The notes beneath the pieces were generated by a model. That model saw only the letters and a list, made by a program, of their open reading frames with translations, was not told where the DNA came from and made no database searches. 64,000 bases of DNA from Corynespora cassiicola. Its lineage: Eukaryota > Ascomycota > Dothideomycetes > Pleosporales > Corynesporascaceae. The stretch lies in contig JAEUWY010000001.1 in assembly GCA_022059125.1 (NCBI GenBank), forward strand, positions 2,170,001-2,234,000, given 5' to 3'. This document shows, piece by piece, positions 9,915 to 21,218 of this stretch. Position 1 is the first letter of the stretch; each line of letters opens with the position of its first letter. The translations under genes and the position numbers were made by a program.

Positions 9915-12375
9915 CATAATCCGGTTTTACAATAGCAAGTGTAATATTGAAACAGAAAACTCAACGCTTGATGATAGGGAAATGTTACCTATTTGTGGAA
10001 AGCAAATCATAAAAACCACTACAGCACATTTTGGCTTTTGCAAGTTTCAGCAAGACGAGAAACCAGTTTGATGCTCGCAATAAGTGCCTTGGAATCTTCG
10101 TATAGCAGCTACATACATTAAATCTGACCTCTGCCATCACCTGATCTTTTGGCCTGAACCTGGGCAATAATTTGCCGATGCCCTTGAAAGGCCGCCACAA
10201 CGATGGATATCGAGGGATACAAGATAAGTTAGGTGCGGCGTATACAGTACTATCCCTTCTAAAGACTGCTTATCAAGAGATGTAGCCAGGGTCCCTGTTA
10301 TTCATGGTGGCCACATTTAGCCTTTTGTGTTAATTGACGTTGGTATGGTGGTCACGAGGAAGAATAAGAGGCACAGCAACGGGCATAACCATCAGTTCAA
10401 TACATTTACTACCGCCATCTCACCCCACATATTGTAGTAGACTATATCATTAATTCATCGGAAAGAGATTCGACTATACATCTTGTCAACGTGTTCTGCG
10501 CCTGCTTGCGACTATGGCTTTGAGTACCGCTAAGAATGAATACAACCTTGAATTACATCCTGCAAGAAAATACATACTGTACCCCATTTTCTTCATCCCA
10601 ATATTTAATATGAGAAACTAATCTTTAGATAATGGCCCTATTCTAGCGAAAAGTCAGATCCAATCAGTTGCTTGATAGATAGACTTTTTTGTCTGCCCCG
10701 CGGAGTCTCGTAAGCTATATAAATTATAGATAAGCCATGTCCATGTTGCTCTTGTGCGCAATTAGATGCTGAGGTTGTTTTTGTGATCGATTTTCTTAAT
10801 TTATGCAAGGCCCTCGCTCTTCCTTCGTGCTACCATCGCGCCTCACCACTGCATACAGGATAAAATGATATCCCTCTTTTCCAAGCTTATTAAATCTTCC
10901 ACATAACTCTGTGATCCGTGATCTTTGGGGTAGGTATAAACACTCTTTGTCGCTTGGCAGATAACGTTCTAAAGCCTCAAGAATCATAGGCTGGACTTCT
11001 TTACACCAAAGACAACAGGCCTAAAGCCCCCGCAGTTAAAACTCAAAAACTTATTACTGGCGTTGCTGCTGTGACTGGACAATACGATCCGTTAATCCGG
11101 TCTCTTAGGAATGATGAGAGCTCATTTTGCCATGAAAGGCCATGACTTTCAGACATTATGTAACGGGGGAGAAACTATCCGCTGTTTTCTTCAGCTCTAT
11201 CCATTGTTGATTGCGGGAGCAATGCGCTGCAAAGTGGCTTGGTGTTGAACCGCCACTCTGTGAAGCCCCTCAAATTCAGCTAGCTTCGTTTTGAGCCCAT
11301 CAATCACAGGCAATGACTGTACATTAGACATCAAACATGCTGTTTCTCAAATTTTTGTACCCACAGGGTCATGACTAAGCGCACCACAACGCCATTTTCC
11401 TCAAATTGCAACGCGCCTAGCCACAATGTCCGCTTGCCTTTTGTGATATAGCTAATTCTTGGGTCAACATAGAGATTGCAGCAAGGCGAGTTGGCGATAG
11501 TTAGATCATCTGACCAGGTGCTAACATCATGCAGATGATTGAGCCGTCCCTGAAAGCGGTCCGTTCTGTCAGGCTTAGGCTCAGTGGCTGGGCGCATACT
11601 GGGCAAACATGCTGATGTGATTTAGCTCGCGTCGCGCTACAATTGCGACAAGATGATTTGCCGCCAATGTAAGTAATGTGTAGATTGCTTTCGAGAATCA
11701 CCCTGATGTGGATAGGCTATGCTCGGCTGCCTCCTCGCGCGAGCAATTGCAGAAAGCGCAAGTGTGGACATTCTCCTCAACTTCGACCCAAGAAGAAGTA
11801 TGTGCGCCACTGTAATGAGTAATTGATTCGTCTGACTGCTCGTGCGCAGGCTGAAGTAGACGGGCGTTGCATGGGGGTCGGCTTCTTTGTATGCATGTTC
11901 GCTTAGATCGGTGGAGTGGAAGACGATGCGATGATACCCATGAACTAGACCTCTGCACGGAATTCATGGTGTACACTGCCTCAGGCTTGGGATACGCCCA
12001 TCAACCGGGTTAGAAGCTGCGATTCTCCGATGGTGGAAACTGGTGGTGTGTGTGAAGCAAGAAGACATAACATGATGTAGGTAAACGAGAAAGAGTTGAA
12101 AGCCAGCGTGTGATCGGCCTACTGTGACGAACAAGTTGTTACCCAGGTACCTACCTAGGTAGGTGCCGGGAGATGGGAGGCTTGAGTTCAGGTCACGTGC
12201 TCTTATCGATAACACCGAAGCAGCCTTGGGCTCCTCGGAATAATTCCAAGTGTCCACATCTCACTTCCGCTCCACGCCCGCCGAACAAAGTTCACGCCGC
12301 AAGACTCGCTCATACTACACAAACCCTGCGGATTCCCCCTCTCCAAGCAGGAAACCAACCCCACCAAACACAAAA
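9915..12375. other. Long intergenic region, AT-rich at left, no supported gene
   Basis: About 2.4 kb. Only short, unmatched frames occur, mostly on the minus strand between 11330 and 12257. One of these is Cys-rich with a CPVC pair, but it has no consistent splice structure. The right end is the promoter of SEC72 and carries a 16-bp palindrome at 12149. Confidence 0.4.
12149..12164. repeat. 16-bp perfect palindrome ACCTACCTAGGTAGGT
   Basis: The sequence equals its own reverse complement and lies about 210 bases before the SEC72 start. It shares the core TACCTAGGTA with sites at 17518 and 40130, and GGTACCTAGG at 20395 is related. Confidence 0.85.
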
Positions 12376-12981
12376 ATGGAGTCACCCGACGTCTTTACAC
12401 TGCTTCCGCTCGAAATCGATCCCACCACCAAAGCCATTTCCTCCACGGGCCCTTCGAGTAATGCCCTGAACGCCGAACTTGCCGCACTCAATTCCCTCCA
12501 CCGCGGCCTCCTTGGTGTCGAAACACCGACGGGCACGCCGCCTCCTCCTGTCCCGGTCAACCCCAAGCGCTCAGCGCAAATCGGCAAGCTGCGCGAATCC
12601 GGCAATGGCGAATTCCGCAAGGGCAACTATTTGCAAGCCGCGAAGCTGTATAGCCTCGCCATCGACATGGCGCTCGGCCGGCCGCATTGGGAGCCCTCAG
12701 GCCTTGTGCGCGAAGAGGTCAGCGGCCTGCTTAGCAACCGAGCGCAGGCAAACATGGCGCAACAGCTCTGGGCCGAAGGCGCCGTCGACGCCGAGGCCAG
12801 TGTTGAGATGAAGAAGGTCGGAAATGCCAAGGGCTGGTGGAGAAGAGGAAAGTGTCTCCTCGAGATGGGCCGCTTGGAGGAGGCCGAGCAGTGGGTCAAG
12901 CAAGGCCTCGAGTTCGAGGCCACTGAACAGGATCTGGTTGGTCTGAAAGAGGAGATTGAGCGCAAGAAGGCGCAGAAGTAA
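12376..12981 (+). CDS. SEC72: Sec72-like TPR subunit of the ER post-translational translocon
   Basis: An intronless gene of 201 residues. The frame is open upstream, but the first in-frame ATG (AAAAATGGAG, giving MESPDVFTLLPLEIDP) gives the N-terminus I recall for filamentous-fungal Sec72 proteins. A Pro-rich linker (PTGTPPPPVPVNP) leads to a TPR region from about residue 70. It contains GNGEFRKGNYLQAAKLYSLAID, LLSNRAQANMA and WWRRGKCLLEMGRLEEAEQW, then a charged helical end (EIERKKAQK). In yeast, Sec72 sits with Sec71 on Sec62/Sec63/Sec61, where its TPR domain contacts cytosolic Hsp70. Family assignment rests on the N-terminus, length and TPRs; another small TPR co-chaperone is possible. Confidence 0.78.
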   Translation: MESPDVFTLLPLEIDPTTKAISSTGPSSNALNAELAALNSLHRGLLGVETPTGTPPPPVPVNPKRSAQIGKLRESGNGEFRKGNYLQAAKLYSLAIDMALGRPHWEPSGLVREEVSGLLSNRAQANMAQQLWAEGAVDAEASVEMKKVGNAKGWWRRGKCLLEMGRLEEAEQWVKQGLEFEATEQDLVGLKEEIERKKAQK

Positions 12982-13840
12982 AGGATCTCTAGACGGTGTG
13001 TCACGCTAATCCGGCTACTGTTGAGTGGGAGAGGGTTGGATATTCGTTATAAGGCTGTGCATTGCAAGGCGTCTGGAGTAATGGGACTCTCCTACCTGGT
13101 CACGATGCATGCGATACCGATGGTAAGGCGAGGGACTCTTTCGGCACATTCAGCTGTTTTGTATAGAGTTTACACTTTGAAAGTCATGGATATTGATATT
13201 TGACCATTTTACTAGGCCTTCAAATATTTATATTTTGATGTCAGTTGCTAATCTAAGGTTGCCACGGTGCCCATGTATCCTTGGATGCCTCTACTTGCCA
13301 TTTTTTGGTTTATGTTGGGGCAGCCGAGTATTTTACTGGGCTTCCCAACTCAGTTACCGGCAGAATATATTTTTTCATGCGAATCGTGCCCTCGTCGCTT
13401 CTTCCACACCTCAACCTGCCGCGGAAAAAAAACTGGGGGTTTTAACGATATGCTATACACAGAGGACTTTCATGATAGCCTTTCTTTTACGTTTACCTAC
13501 TAAGCCTGTTTTTATCGCACAGGTCGAATACCCTAACGCGAATGATCAGATATCAACGTTCCAGCAGGACCATCCTCGACCATTCCCTAAAATCACGCGG
13601 CTTCGTGACTGAGCACGGCAAGCCCATCGTCACCTGCAGCGCTCTGATAAGAAAGCCTAGATTAAATCAGGCCATCTGCGTCTCTGCAGGACATGTTCAT
13701 GGGCAGCAAAGGACCCCTCAAGAGCTGGGACAGCGTTTATAGCTGCTGTATTTGAAATACGATCCACTGTAGCTAAGCAGGACTTATCAACTAACAAAAA
13801 GGAGTGTGGCTCGAGGTCAGATATTGAGCACACCCGCAGA

Positions 13841-13905
13841 TGGGAGACGCCTCGGTAGAACCCTAGCTTCAGCGCTGCTTCGCCTGCATGGAGTGGGTGG
13901 TCTCC
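13841..13905 (+). repeat. Imperfect direct repeat, copy 1
   Basis: Begins GATGGGAGACGCC and continues TAGAACCCTAGCTTCAG...CTGCTTC...TGCATGGAGTGGGTGGTCT. It aligns by eye with the block at 14346 at roughly three-quarters identity with small gaps. Element type unknown. Confidence 0.6.
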
Positions 13906-14345
13906 AGGCTCTTACACCCTTCCAGAACCGAAGATTCCCCTCGAATTTACTTGCATGGGTTTCTTTCTCGTTTTTTTTTAGTCTTCCATACACTGTATAC
14001 TCGCGATGCGATGATCCGTATGGATACTCTCTGTCAGTGGTCCCTCTCCTCACACCATCCTCCTCAATTCACTACCAGGTATCCTCTCTTTTCTTGTTCT
14101 CGTTGACGAGGCATCGCGGCTCCTGGGATGAAACCGTAGGATCTCGGTGCCTTCTGGTTTTATTTGCTTTTCCCACACGAGCCAAGATTATCAATCATCG
14201 TCCGAGGGCCTTTCGAGGCTCGGCTACCTGCTTCAAGATTCGACTGCGGTCGTATCTTTTTTTCTCCTGTAGTGTCTGTTCAGGTGTTCCTTTCGATCAC
14301 CTAGGCCTGGCAGGGCCTGGTTCAAGCATGGCAGCCCTAGCGGAT

Positions 14346-14412
14346 GATGGGGACGCCAGATAGAACCCTAGCCTCAGGACTGCCTTCCACCTGTGTGGCT
14401 ATGGGTCGTCTG
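14346..14412 (+). repeat. Imperfect direct repeat, copy 2
   Basis: Begins GATGGGGACGCC and continues TAGAACCCTAGCCTCAG...CTGCCTTC...TGTGTGGCTATGGGTCGTCT. It is the partner of the block at 13841 in the same orientation, about 505 bases apart. The pair could be termini of a decayed element or an old local duplication. Confidence 0.6.
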
Positions 14413-14908
14413 CGCTCCGACATGAATTTTTCCTAAATATCAACTTATGTTGGTATGGAGAATCTACATAGTTGAATATATATCCGCTTTAAATGGAGCA
14501 GTAAGCTCGAGATCCAAGTCTTTTTATCAGGGTAGTGATTTGAATGAAGTCAGTTTTGAGTGTATGTCCTGATTCGACTCTATTGACTTGGTGAGTTCTT
14601 ATCACGTGAATACTACGCTTCCATAAAAGAATGCTCATCATATTGCGCACTCGAAGGCGAAGGTGTTATTCAAGCACGACTACAGAGATCTTTTTCACAC
14701 TTGCACAGGACATGCGTTATTGCGTGAAATCCATTTTGTTAGAAGAAAAGATGCTAGCGAACTTTGTACACTCAATCATAAGCTCCCTAAATCCTGATCC
14801 CAAAGACTAGAAGACACCAGGCTTGAACTGTCATGCCGTTAAAGGCTTTCTGCACAAGATGATGAAGATGGGGATGCCCAAAATCTCTACCCAAGTAGAT
14901 ACCCTTCA

Positions 14909-16447
14909 TTACTTCGAGGAAAGTTGGTATAGTCCTGGTGGCACAGAATATTCTTCTACGTCATCCGGTCGCTGGGGAAGCATGTCCCGATGTCTGCTGC
15001 CAACCGCGTTCCGTCCCATGCAAAAAGATATGTCTGATTCTTTTAGAACTGATATCATGTGCTGAGCTTCCTCCGAAGATATGATGAGCTCCGGTACTTC
15101 AAGTGGGTCAACGCAAATGGTCGACAAGTGTGGAAATGACCCGACCTGCCTTGTCTTTGCGAGTTCCAGTAGATCGTGATAGATGTGTTCCCAAGACATG
15201 ACGAAGCCGACGTGAAGTACTTGAAGACTTTGAGGCAGTGATGAGACAAGGTATTTTTCAACTCCCTCTAGATCCGGATGAAATTTCTTCTCCCAATTCA
15301 TCATTGTAAGCCCGTACAGTAATCCTTGGTCAATTTCAAGGATACTCAGGCTGCTGAACTCTTCGAATGAAAGACCAATTTTGAGACTGCTGGGGTCGAC
15401 CACCAAAAAATTGTGCCAGTGGTATTTATCGGTAGCATTCCTATTCTCTATTTCCTGACATTCCTCCACTGTATCGGCATTCTATGGCTCCAGTAGATCA
15501 TCTGGCTTGCTGTACACGGAGAGTACCAAACGACGAAGTGTTTTGCGGCAAGAATTAAGATTCCTCACCAATGGTGTGTCAATACCGTCCAGCACAGCGT
15601 TATTGTATAGCTCAAGATCCTCCAGTTGGGGACAGTGCCCAAGAATCATCTCCAATGGTTCTGGGTCGAGGCCATTGAGGGAAAGTTGTCGAATATTTTT
15701 CCAAGGAGGATAGTAATCGTCATAGAGGTTCTGATAATAGACCCGAGGATCAGAAAAGATGTTTCCTGCTGAGCCACAATCGGCAGCGATCAATACCTCT
15801 ATGTTTGGGGCCATGTTTAGGATATACTGCCATTTGAAAAGAAAGTAACCCTCCTCGTCAGATCCTGTCAGAGCAATAACTTTGAGACGAGACAAAAATC
15901 TTAATGTAGTCCACTCATGGTATTCTGATGTAAACACTGTATTGTCTGATGGTCTCGTGAGCAGCAGATACTCTAGGGTCGGCTCAGCCATAGCAACGAT
16001 AAGCCGATCCAGCGTCTCCCTGGAGCAACGGATACCGTAAGAATATGATAAACAGACACGTGAAAAATCCTTATTTCCAGCTTCTAGGATTTCCATCACG
16101 ATGTTTTCCTGTTCGGATCTGTATTCAAGTTCTTCAATGCCAGTGATCGCCAAAGCTTTGACGAATTTCCTTAGATGAGGCTGCTCCAGAAGGTTCTGCG
16201 CAAAGCAAACAACTTGTCTCCACTCGGGTGGAATACCGGCAGTTGCATAGTAGTGGTAAAGAATAGGAATGCAGATTTTGTGAAGCTTGCGGCACACACG
16301 ACCGAGTCGAGATAAAGTCTTCTTGTTTTCTCTGGTCATCGCAAAGTTGAGATTTATATGTTCCAGTGGACCATCGCAATGGGCGCAAAAGGACTCCACT
16401 ATAGGCAAGAGAAGTTCATTGGGGAGGTGAAGTAGAGTTGTAGCCAT
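14909..16447 (-). pseudogene. F-box/LRR-like protein gene interrupted by one in-frame TAG
   Basis: Reading from 16447, an intact 321-codon frame begins MATTLLHLPNELLLPIVESF, a typical F-box N-terminus. Leucine-rich segments follow (LRFLSRLKVIALTG, NIRQLSLNGLDPEPLEMIL, CPQLEDLELYNNAVL). A TAG at 15482-15484 stops it. The same frame then stays open for another 190 codons (NADTVEECQEIENRN ... GLYQLSSK) to a stop at 14909. The total, about 512 residues, is usual for fungal F-box/LRR proteins, which act as substrate receptors of SCF ubiquitin ligases. A 36-nt GTGTAC...ATAG intron could remove the stop in frame, but it is very short and would delete coding-like sequence. I favour a nonsense mutation; a truncated 321-aa product or a splice event remains possible. 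Confidence 0.62.
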
Positions 16448-17517
16448 GATTCTGTGGTGAGATGTTCTATAGCTTTACACAGTATGATGGGGTATTGTTG
16501 CATAGTGCCTTCTGTGTACAGCCTTGGAGTAGTTTACGGTAGAAAAAGGGTGTGAATTAAGCTTTTATTAGAGCGCACAACGTGGACTCCATTGGATGAA
16601 AGACGGAGCTTACCGTCAGATTATCAGGTAATTTTGGAACCGAGAGTGGCCGGGAACTACGGCATGCCTTCCAATAAGGCAAGTGCGGAGCTCAACAGTT
16701 GGGTAGGTAAGATGAGGCGCCAACTATTAGGTTACACGCTTCTTTTTCTTGGATAGAATTACTTACATGGCCCATTTTTGGAGTAGACGGGCATAGCTAG
16801 GTGTTACTTGTAAGATATATTCTCCTTTAGATGTCTCTGGGCAACTGGAGCCACTGTTGCATGATGTTTTTGATCGCTAAGCTTTTACTGTAAAAGTATT
16901 CGGTATGCTTTAGCGCATGAATCCACATTCGGTAGTGCTTTCTATAATTTTCAAATGCTTTTGCGTGCCGCAAAGTTCTTATCAAAATCAAGAGCAATCT
17001 TAGCGGTCTACAGGTACTTAAAAAAAGGCTTTGATTATAGCAGGTTTAGCATTACTAAGGCTCTATCTCACAACATTTGTTCTAAATCGTCTCACAAGCA
17101 GATACTTTCTGTTTCAAAAATTATTGTTTGTGTAAGTGGAACTTTTTGACACAGAGATAAGTCTTACAAAGTTTAATTAAGTTCATAGCTTATTATAGAT
17201 CAACCTACAGCTGACCAAGGAGTCTGGGATCGTACGTCGCTTCGGGATATGGCATTTTCTGCATATCTCCCATGAATCCAGTAAACATGTTGATAGTATA
17301 ATATCAGCATATACAAATGCATGGTCAAATTACTTCTTCATTGAAAAATCCTTCGAAATTTCCACAATTGGTCGGTTTCTGATGTATAACCCACTAAACT
17401 TGAAATCACCCATGGTACGGTAATCTCACTTTACTATACTAGGGTCAGCGAATTGATGCATCTGATTTGCTTTAAATAAATCCAAATAGTCTTCGAAGGA
17501 TTGTTCTGGATGTCATT

Positions 17518-17537
17518 CTACCTAGGTACCTAGGTAG
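17518..17537. repeat. 20-bp perfect palindrome CTACCTAGGTACCTAGGTAG
   Basis: Every base pairs with its mirror position. It is a double copy of the CCTAGGTA motif also present at 12149 and 40130. It could be a dimeric protein-binding site or a relic of an element; neither is shown. Confidence 0.9.
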
Positions 17538-18602
17538 CATCCCCACATTGACAGCACATGCTCTAGAACCGTCACGCATCGCCCCATGCCAAGCCCTACG
17601 AAAACAAATCAAGCTTTCAAGAAGCACCACCACTGACCAAGAAGGGCGAAAGGATCGTCGATACACTTCCGGTTATTGTACGACTGGTACGACCACCAGG
17701 CATAACAGGCTAAAACCGGCAGTCTTCAGGCGGGCCCTAACCAACCGGGCTGCACCTGCACCCCGCAAACAAGGGCCCGGAAGCAAAGGGCCATAAACAT
17801 TTTTGATTGCAGCTGGGGTCGCATTCTCCCACGCAGGGAGGACGCGTGCAGCTACCGCCACGTTCGCTGTCCAGTTGCATTGGCTCCCACGCGTCGCGAC
17901 CGAAAGAGCCCCACAGAATGCATGGCGCACTCCACACTGCTCGCGTTCGGGTGTAATCCTTGGCCGAATCATGGCAAAGGGACACAAAGATCTACAGTGA
18001 TTAATATTAGACATGGCCTATATGGCGACCGCCAAGCTGGGTAGAGTATGTACCTTGTTTGAGAACGGCTCAAGGGAACAAATGCACCTGGATTGAAAGT
18101 CGTGAGATGCAGCCCTCTGGATCATAATTTGAATTATCCATCAATGATTTGGATAAGCTCGATCGTCAGTGTTTGGGAATGGCGCATGGTACTGTATTCT
18201 AGAATGCTGAGCCGGGTCGCGGTGCAGTGAGTATGCCTGGCGTGAGCAAGTCTCGACGAAGCACATTGAGGGCAAGTGCATTTCGTGATGGTGGTTATCA
18301 ATACCCGAAATAAAACCTCAATATCCTAAACCTACTGTAAATTGATCGCCTTGGTTACTCCACTGCGCTTGAAGTTTGTTAGTCGGTCTCTGCGACATTC
18401 CCACAAGTACCAATGACGTCCCATATTATGTACCTGTGGCAATGTGGGACGTTTTGAGCCTCGCCAAGCAGCCTTGATTTAATTACCTTGTAGTCACGCC
18501 GGAAGGCTCATTATCTCGTGTGCTCTCTTCATATAATTTGCACATTTTACCGCCGGGTCTCGGGAAACCACTAGGTGGTACGCCCAGGGTATATCTTCTT
18601 TC

Positions 18603-18610
18603 TATAAAAG
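18603..18610 (+). promoter_or_regulatory. TATA box of the CE15 esterase gene
   Basis: TATAAAAG lies 70 bases before the ATG, a usual distance in fungal inducible genes. Confidence 0.55.
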
Positions 18611-18679
18611 AAGCGGCTGCGCTGTTCTGCAAAGGTAGCTCAACAAAGTTACTGTTTGAGAGTACACGATTCAGTCATC

Positions 18680-19843
18680 ATGAAATACTCAATCGTTCTC
18701 CCTCTTCTGGCGACCACCGTCTTGGCCGCGCCCATCCTGGAGGAGCGCCAGTCCTGCAGTGTCCCATCCAGCTTCCCCAGCACGGCGAATTCCAAGCTAC
18801 CCGATCCATTTACGTTCTTCGATGGAAAGAAGGTTGCGACCAAGGCTGATTGGGAATGCCGCCAGCAAGAAGTCAATGCTGCCATCCAGGCACAAGAGCT
18901 TGGTGTCTTGCCCCCTAAGCCCACGGTGACCGCCACAGGCTCCGGGACTTCTCTCTCCATTACTGCTTCGGAGGGGGGCAAATCCGTCCAATTCTCAGTG
19001 TCGATCAGGAAGCCTAGTGGGTCCGGCCCTTTCCCGGCCATCATTGCCTACGGCGGCGCCAGCATCCCCGTCCCCAACAATGTTGCTACCATCACCTTCA
19101 ACAACGACCAGATCGGTGCCCAGCAGGGCCAGGGAAGCCGTGGACAAGGCAAGTTCTTCGATCTTTACGGATCGTCGCACAGTGCTGGTGCGTTGACCGC
19201 CTGGGCATGGGGTGTCGATCGTGTCATTGATGCGCTCGAGCTGGTGGATACGGGCATCGACCCCAAGCGCGTTGGTGTGACCGGATGCTCTAGGAACGGA
19301 AAGGGAGCATTCGTCGCCGCTGCTCTTGTTCCTCGTATCGCCTTGGGTCTACCCCAGGAGTCCGGCTCTGGTGGCGCGGCGTGCTGGCGTATCTCTGACT
19401 CTGAGAAGGCCGCGGGCAAGAACATCCAGACTTCCAGTCAGATTGTGGGCGAGAACGTGTGGTTCTCGAGGAACTTCAACACCTTCGCCACCAAATCCAA
19501 CACTCTCGCGACCGATCATCATCAACTGGCTGGTCTCGTTGCTCCTCGTGGTCTGCTGGTCATCGAGAACGAGATCGACTGGCTCGGCCCCGTGTCCACT
19601 ACTGCTTGCATGAAGGCTGGTCGCTTGATCTACAAGGCCCTTGGTGTCCCAGACAACATGGGCTTCACTGGGTCTGGCAACCACAACCACTGCCAGTTCC
19701 CGGGCAACCAGCAGACGGAGCTCACTGCCTTCATCAACAAATTTTTGCTTAACCAGAGCGCGAACACGGCCGGGGTTGAGAAGGGACCCGGCAACACGGA
19801 TCCTGCCAAGTACATTGACTGGACCGCTCCTACAATCTCATAG
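18680..19843 (+). CDS. 4-O-methyl-glucuronoyl methylesterase, CE15 (Cip2-like), secreted
   Basis: An intronless gene of 387 residues. The ATG giving MKYSIVLPLLATTVLAAP starts a clear signal peptide; in-frame sequence upstream has no ATG. The protein is a catalytic domain alone. The nucleophile motif GCSRNGKG (202-209) carries Ser204. The acid Glu227 sits in PQESGSGGAACWR, and His337 sits in NHNHCQFP. The 23- and 133-residue spacings agree with Ser278/Glu301/His411 as I recall them for Trichoderma Cip2. CE15 enzymes cut the ester between 4-O-methyl-glucuronic acid of xylan and lignin alcohols, loosening wood cell walls. No CBM1 or linker is present. A TATA box precedes it. Confidence 0.93.
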   Translation: MKYSIVLPLLATTVLAAPILEERQSCSVPSSFPSTANSKLPDPFTFFDGKKVATKADWECRQQEVNAAIQAQELGVLPPKPTVTATGSGTSLSITASEGGKSVQFSVSIRKPSGSGPFPAIIAYGGASIPVPNNVATITFNNDQIGAQQGQGSRGQGKFFDLYGSSHSAGALTAWAWGVDRVIDALELVDTGIDPKRVGVTGCSRNGKGAFVAAALVPRIALGLPQESGSGGAACWRISDSEKAAGKNIQTSSQIVGENVWFSRNFNTFATKSNTLATDHHQLAGLVAPRGLLVIENEIDWLGPVSTTACMKAGRLIYKALGVPDNMGFTGSGNHNHCQFPGNQQTELTAFINKFLLNQSANTAGVEKGPGNTDPAKYIDWTAPTIS

Positions 19844-21218
19844 ACGGAGAAAGGCAAGTGGGGGAGGAAATTAGCAGAAACTTCGCTTCTCTGTATCTAA
19901 ACGCTCACTGGTAGCACGTAGCGCGTCAATGGTGTATAAAAGAATTGATTGACGGCCAGGTTGTCGTGTACTTCTGTGCTCGTACGGGCAAAATAACGTG
20001 AAATAAGCAATTCTCATGAAGACCTGAAGGAAGAGGCACTGCTGCTGACGCCTAATGGCGAACTGGCTCGACCGGGCCCAGCCGAAATGGTCGGTAGCCG
20101 CACGAGCCACAACGGCTATCCCAGATGTCGATCCGAAACAAGTGCCATGATGGAGAAAGGAGATTAGCATCGGCACCATGGAGAAGGGAGATTTGCGGGC
20201 GGACGGCTGGGGAGCGACTCGCAGGGGAAACACGCACCCCGAACCGTGGGCAAGAGGGTTTCGGCGGTCCACATACGGGGTCCCGAGTCGAGAAGGATGC
20301 CCTGAGCTGTAGGTGTAGATGGCATGTGTGTACTGGGCTTGGCATGTCTTCTTGCGGTGGAGGAGGCTCGAAGCATCCGTGGATGGCTCTCAACGGTACC
20401 TAGGCACCAGGCAGAGCCAGGCTGCCACCGAGGGCGCGTGTGCGGCATGATAGGCGTGCAAAATTGGTGTCATGGCCCCCCACAAAATTGGCTCGGCGGG
20501 GGAGTGTGTTGTGCATGAATTCCGAGGTTCCGACGCCGTGGCCCAACGTCCTGCTGGCGTCGAACCACATCCAGCGCGCTTGCACAGCCGTCGGCCGACG
20601 CCAGTGAGAGCGAAAAGAGTTTCAGATCGCCGCAAAGGGACGGCGGGCGCGCTGTATCGGTCGGCGGCAGCTGATTGGGCAGCGAGGATCACATGACATA
20701 GCCTTATGTAAGGCGCGCTAGCCCCAGTTGGAACGTGCGAAGGAGAACTGCGCTTTCCCTCAGCGTTCGCAGACTTTCGCCAACACCGACACCACCCCCC
20801 ATCCCGACATCACAAACCGCCCGCCCGCTGCCCAAGTCCGTTCGCAACACGCTACCAACAACGCGTGGAGTGATTCCTGGGCCTTTGTGCGCGCGTTTGC
20901 GCTCCCCTTCCTCGCCACCCTGAATTTGCGTCGCCCGCATCAGCCTGCCTGGCTTCGCGACATCACGAACGGCGCACCCCCGGTTCAGTTCCATCAGCCT
21001 CATTCACCGAGGCGCCTCCCCCCAGCACCACCAAGCGAGATAATGTCATAGAGGCCACCCGCGCGCGCCCCTCTGCCGACCGCGACTGTCATTCCCTGGG
21101 ACCTGCGCGTTTGCCTGCCACCTTCACTCGCTGTGCCGGCCGCGTCTCACGTCCGCCATCCATCTAGATCGGCTGCTTTCGCGAATCACCGCAACAACCT
21201 TCCTTCACGCAAACCACC
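19844..21218. other. Intergenic region and long 5' flank of the Snf2-family gene
   Basis: About 1.4 kb, turning GC- and C-rich towards the right, where a pyrimidine-rich leader probably belongs to the remodeller mRNA. A motif at 20395-20408 (GGTACCTAGGCACC) resembles the palindrome at 12149. Long frames on both strands are GC-driven shadows. Confidence 0.5.

Larger units (their letters stand above)
12982..14908. other. Intergenic region with an imperfect direct repeat
   Basis: About 1.9 kb between convergently read genes. Two related blocks at about 13841-13905 and 14346-14412 bound some 440 bases of pyrimidine- and T-rich sequence. A 185-codon frame across them has no recognisable domain and is not annotated as a gene. 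Confidence 0.45.
16448..18679. other. Long AT-rich intergenic region with a 20-bp palindrome
   Basis: About 2.2 kb. The stretch 16500-17500 is clearly AT-rich with no credible frame; 17540-18000 is richer in GC. It includes a perfect 20-bp palindrome and, at the right end, the CE15 promoter. Confidence 0.5.

Noticed and set aside
11501..11976. Cys-rich minus frames with CPVC and CAFCNC
   Set aside because: Different frames with no splice sites that join them; zinc-finger resemblance is probably chance.
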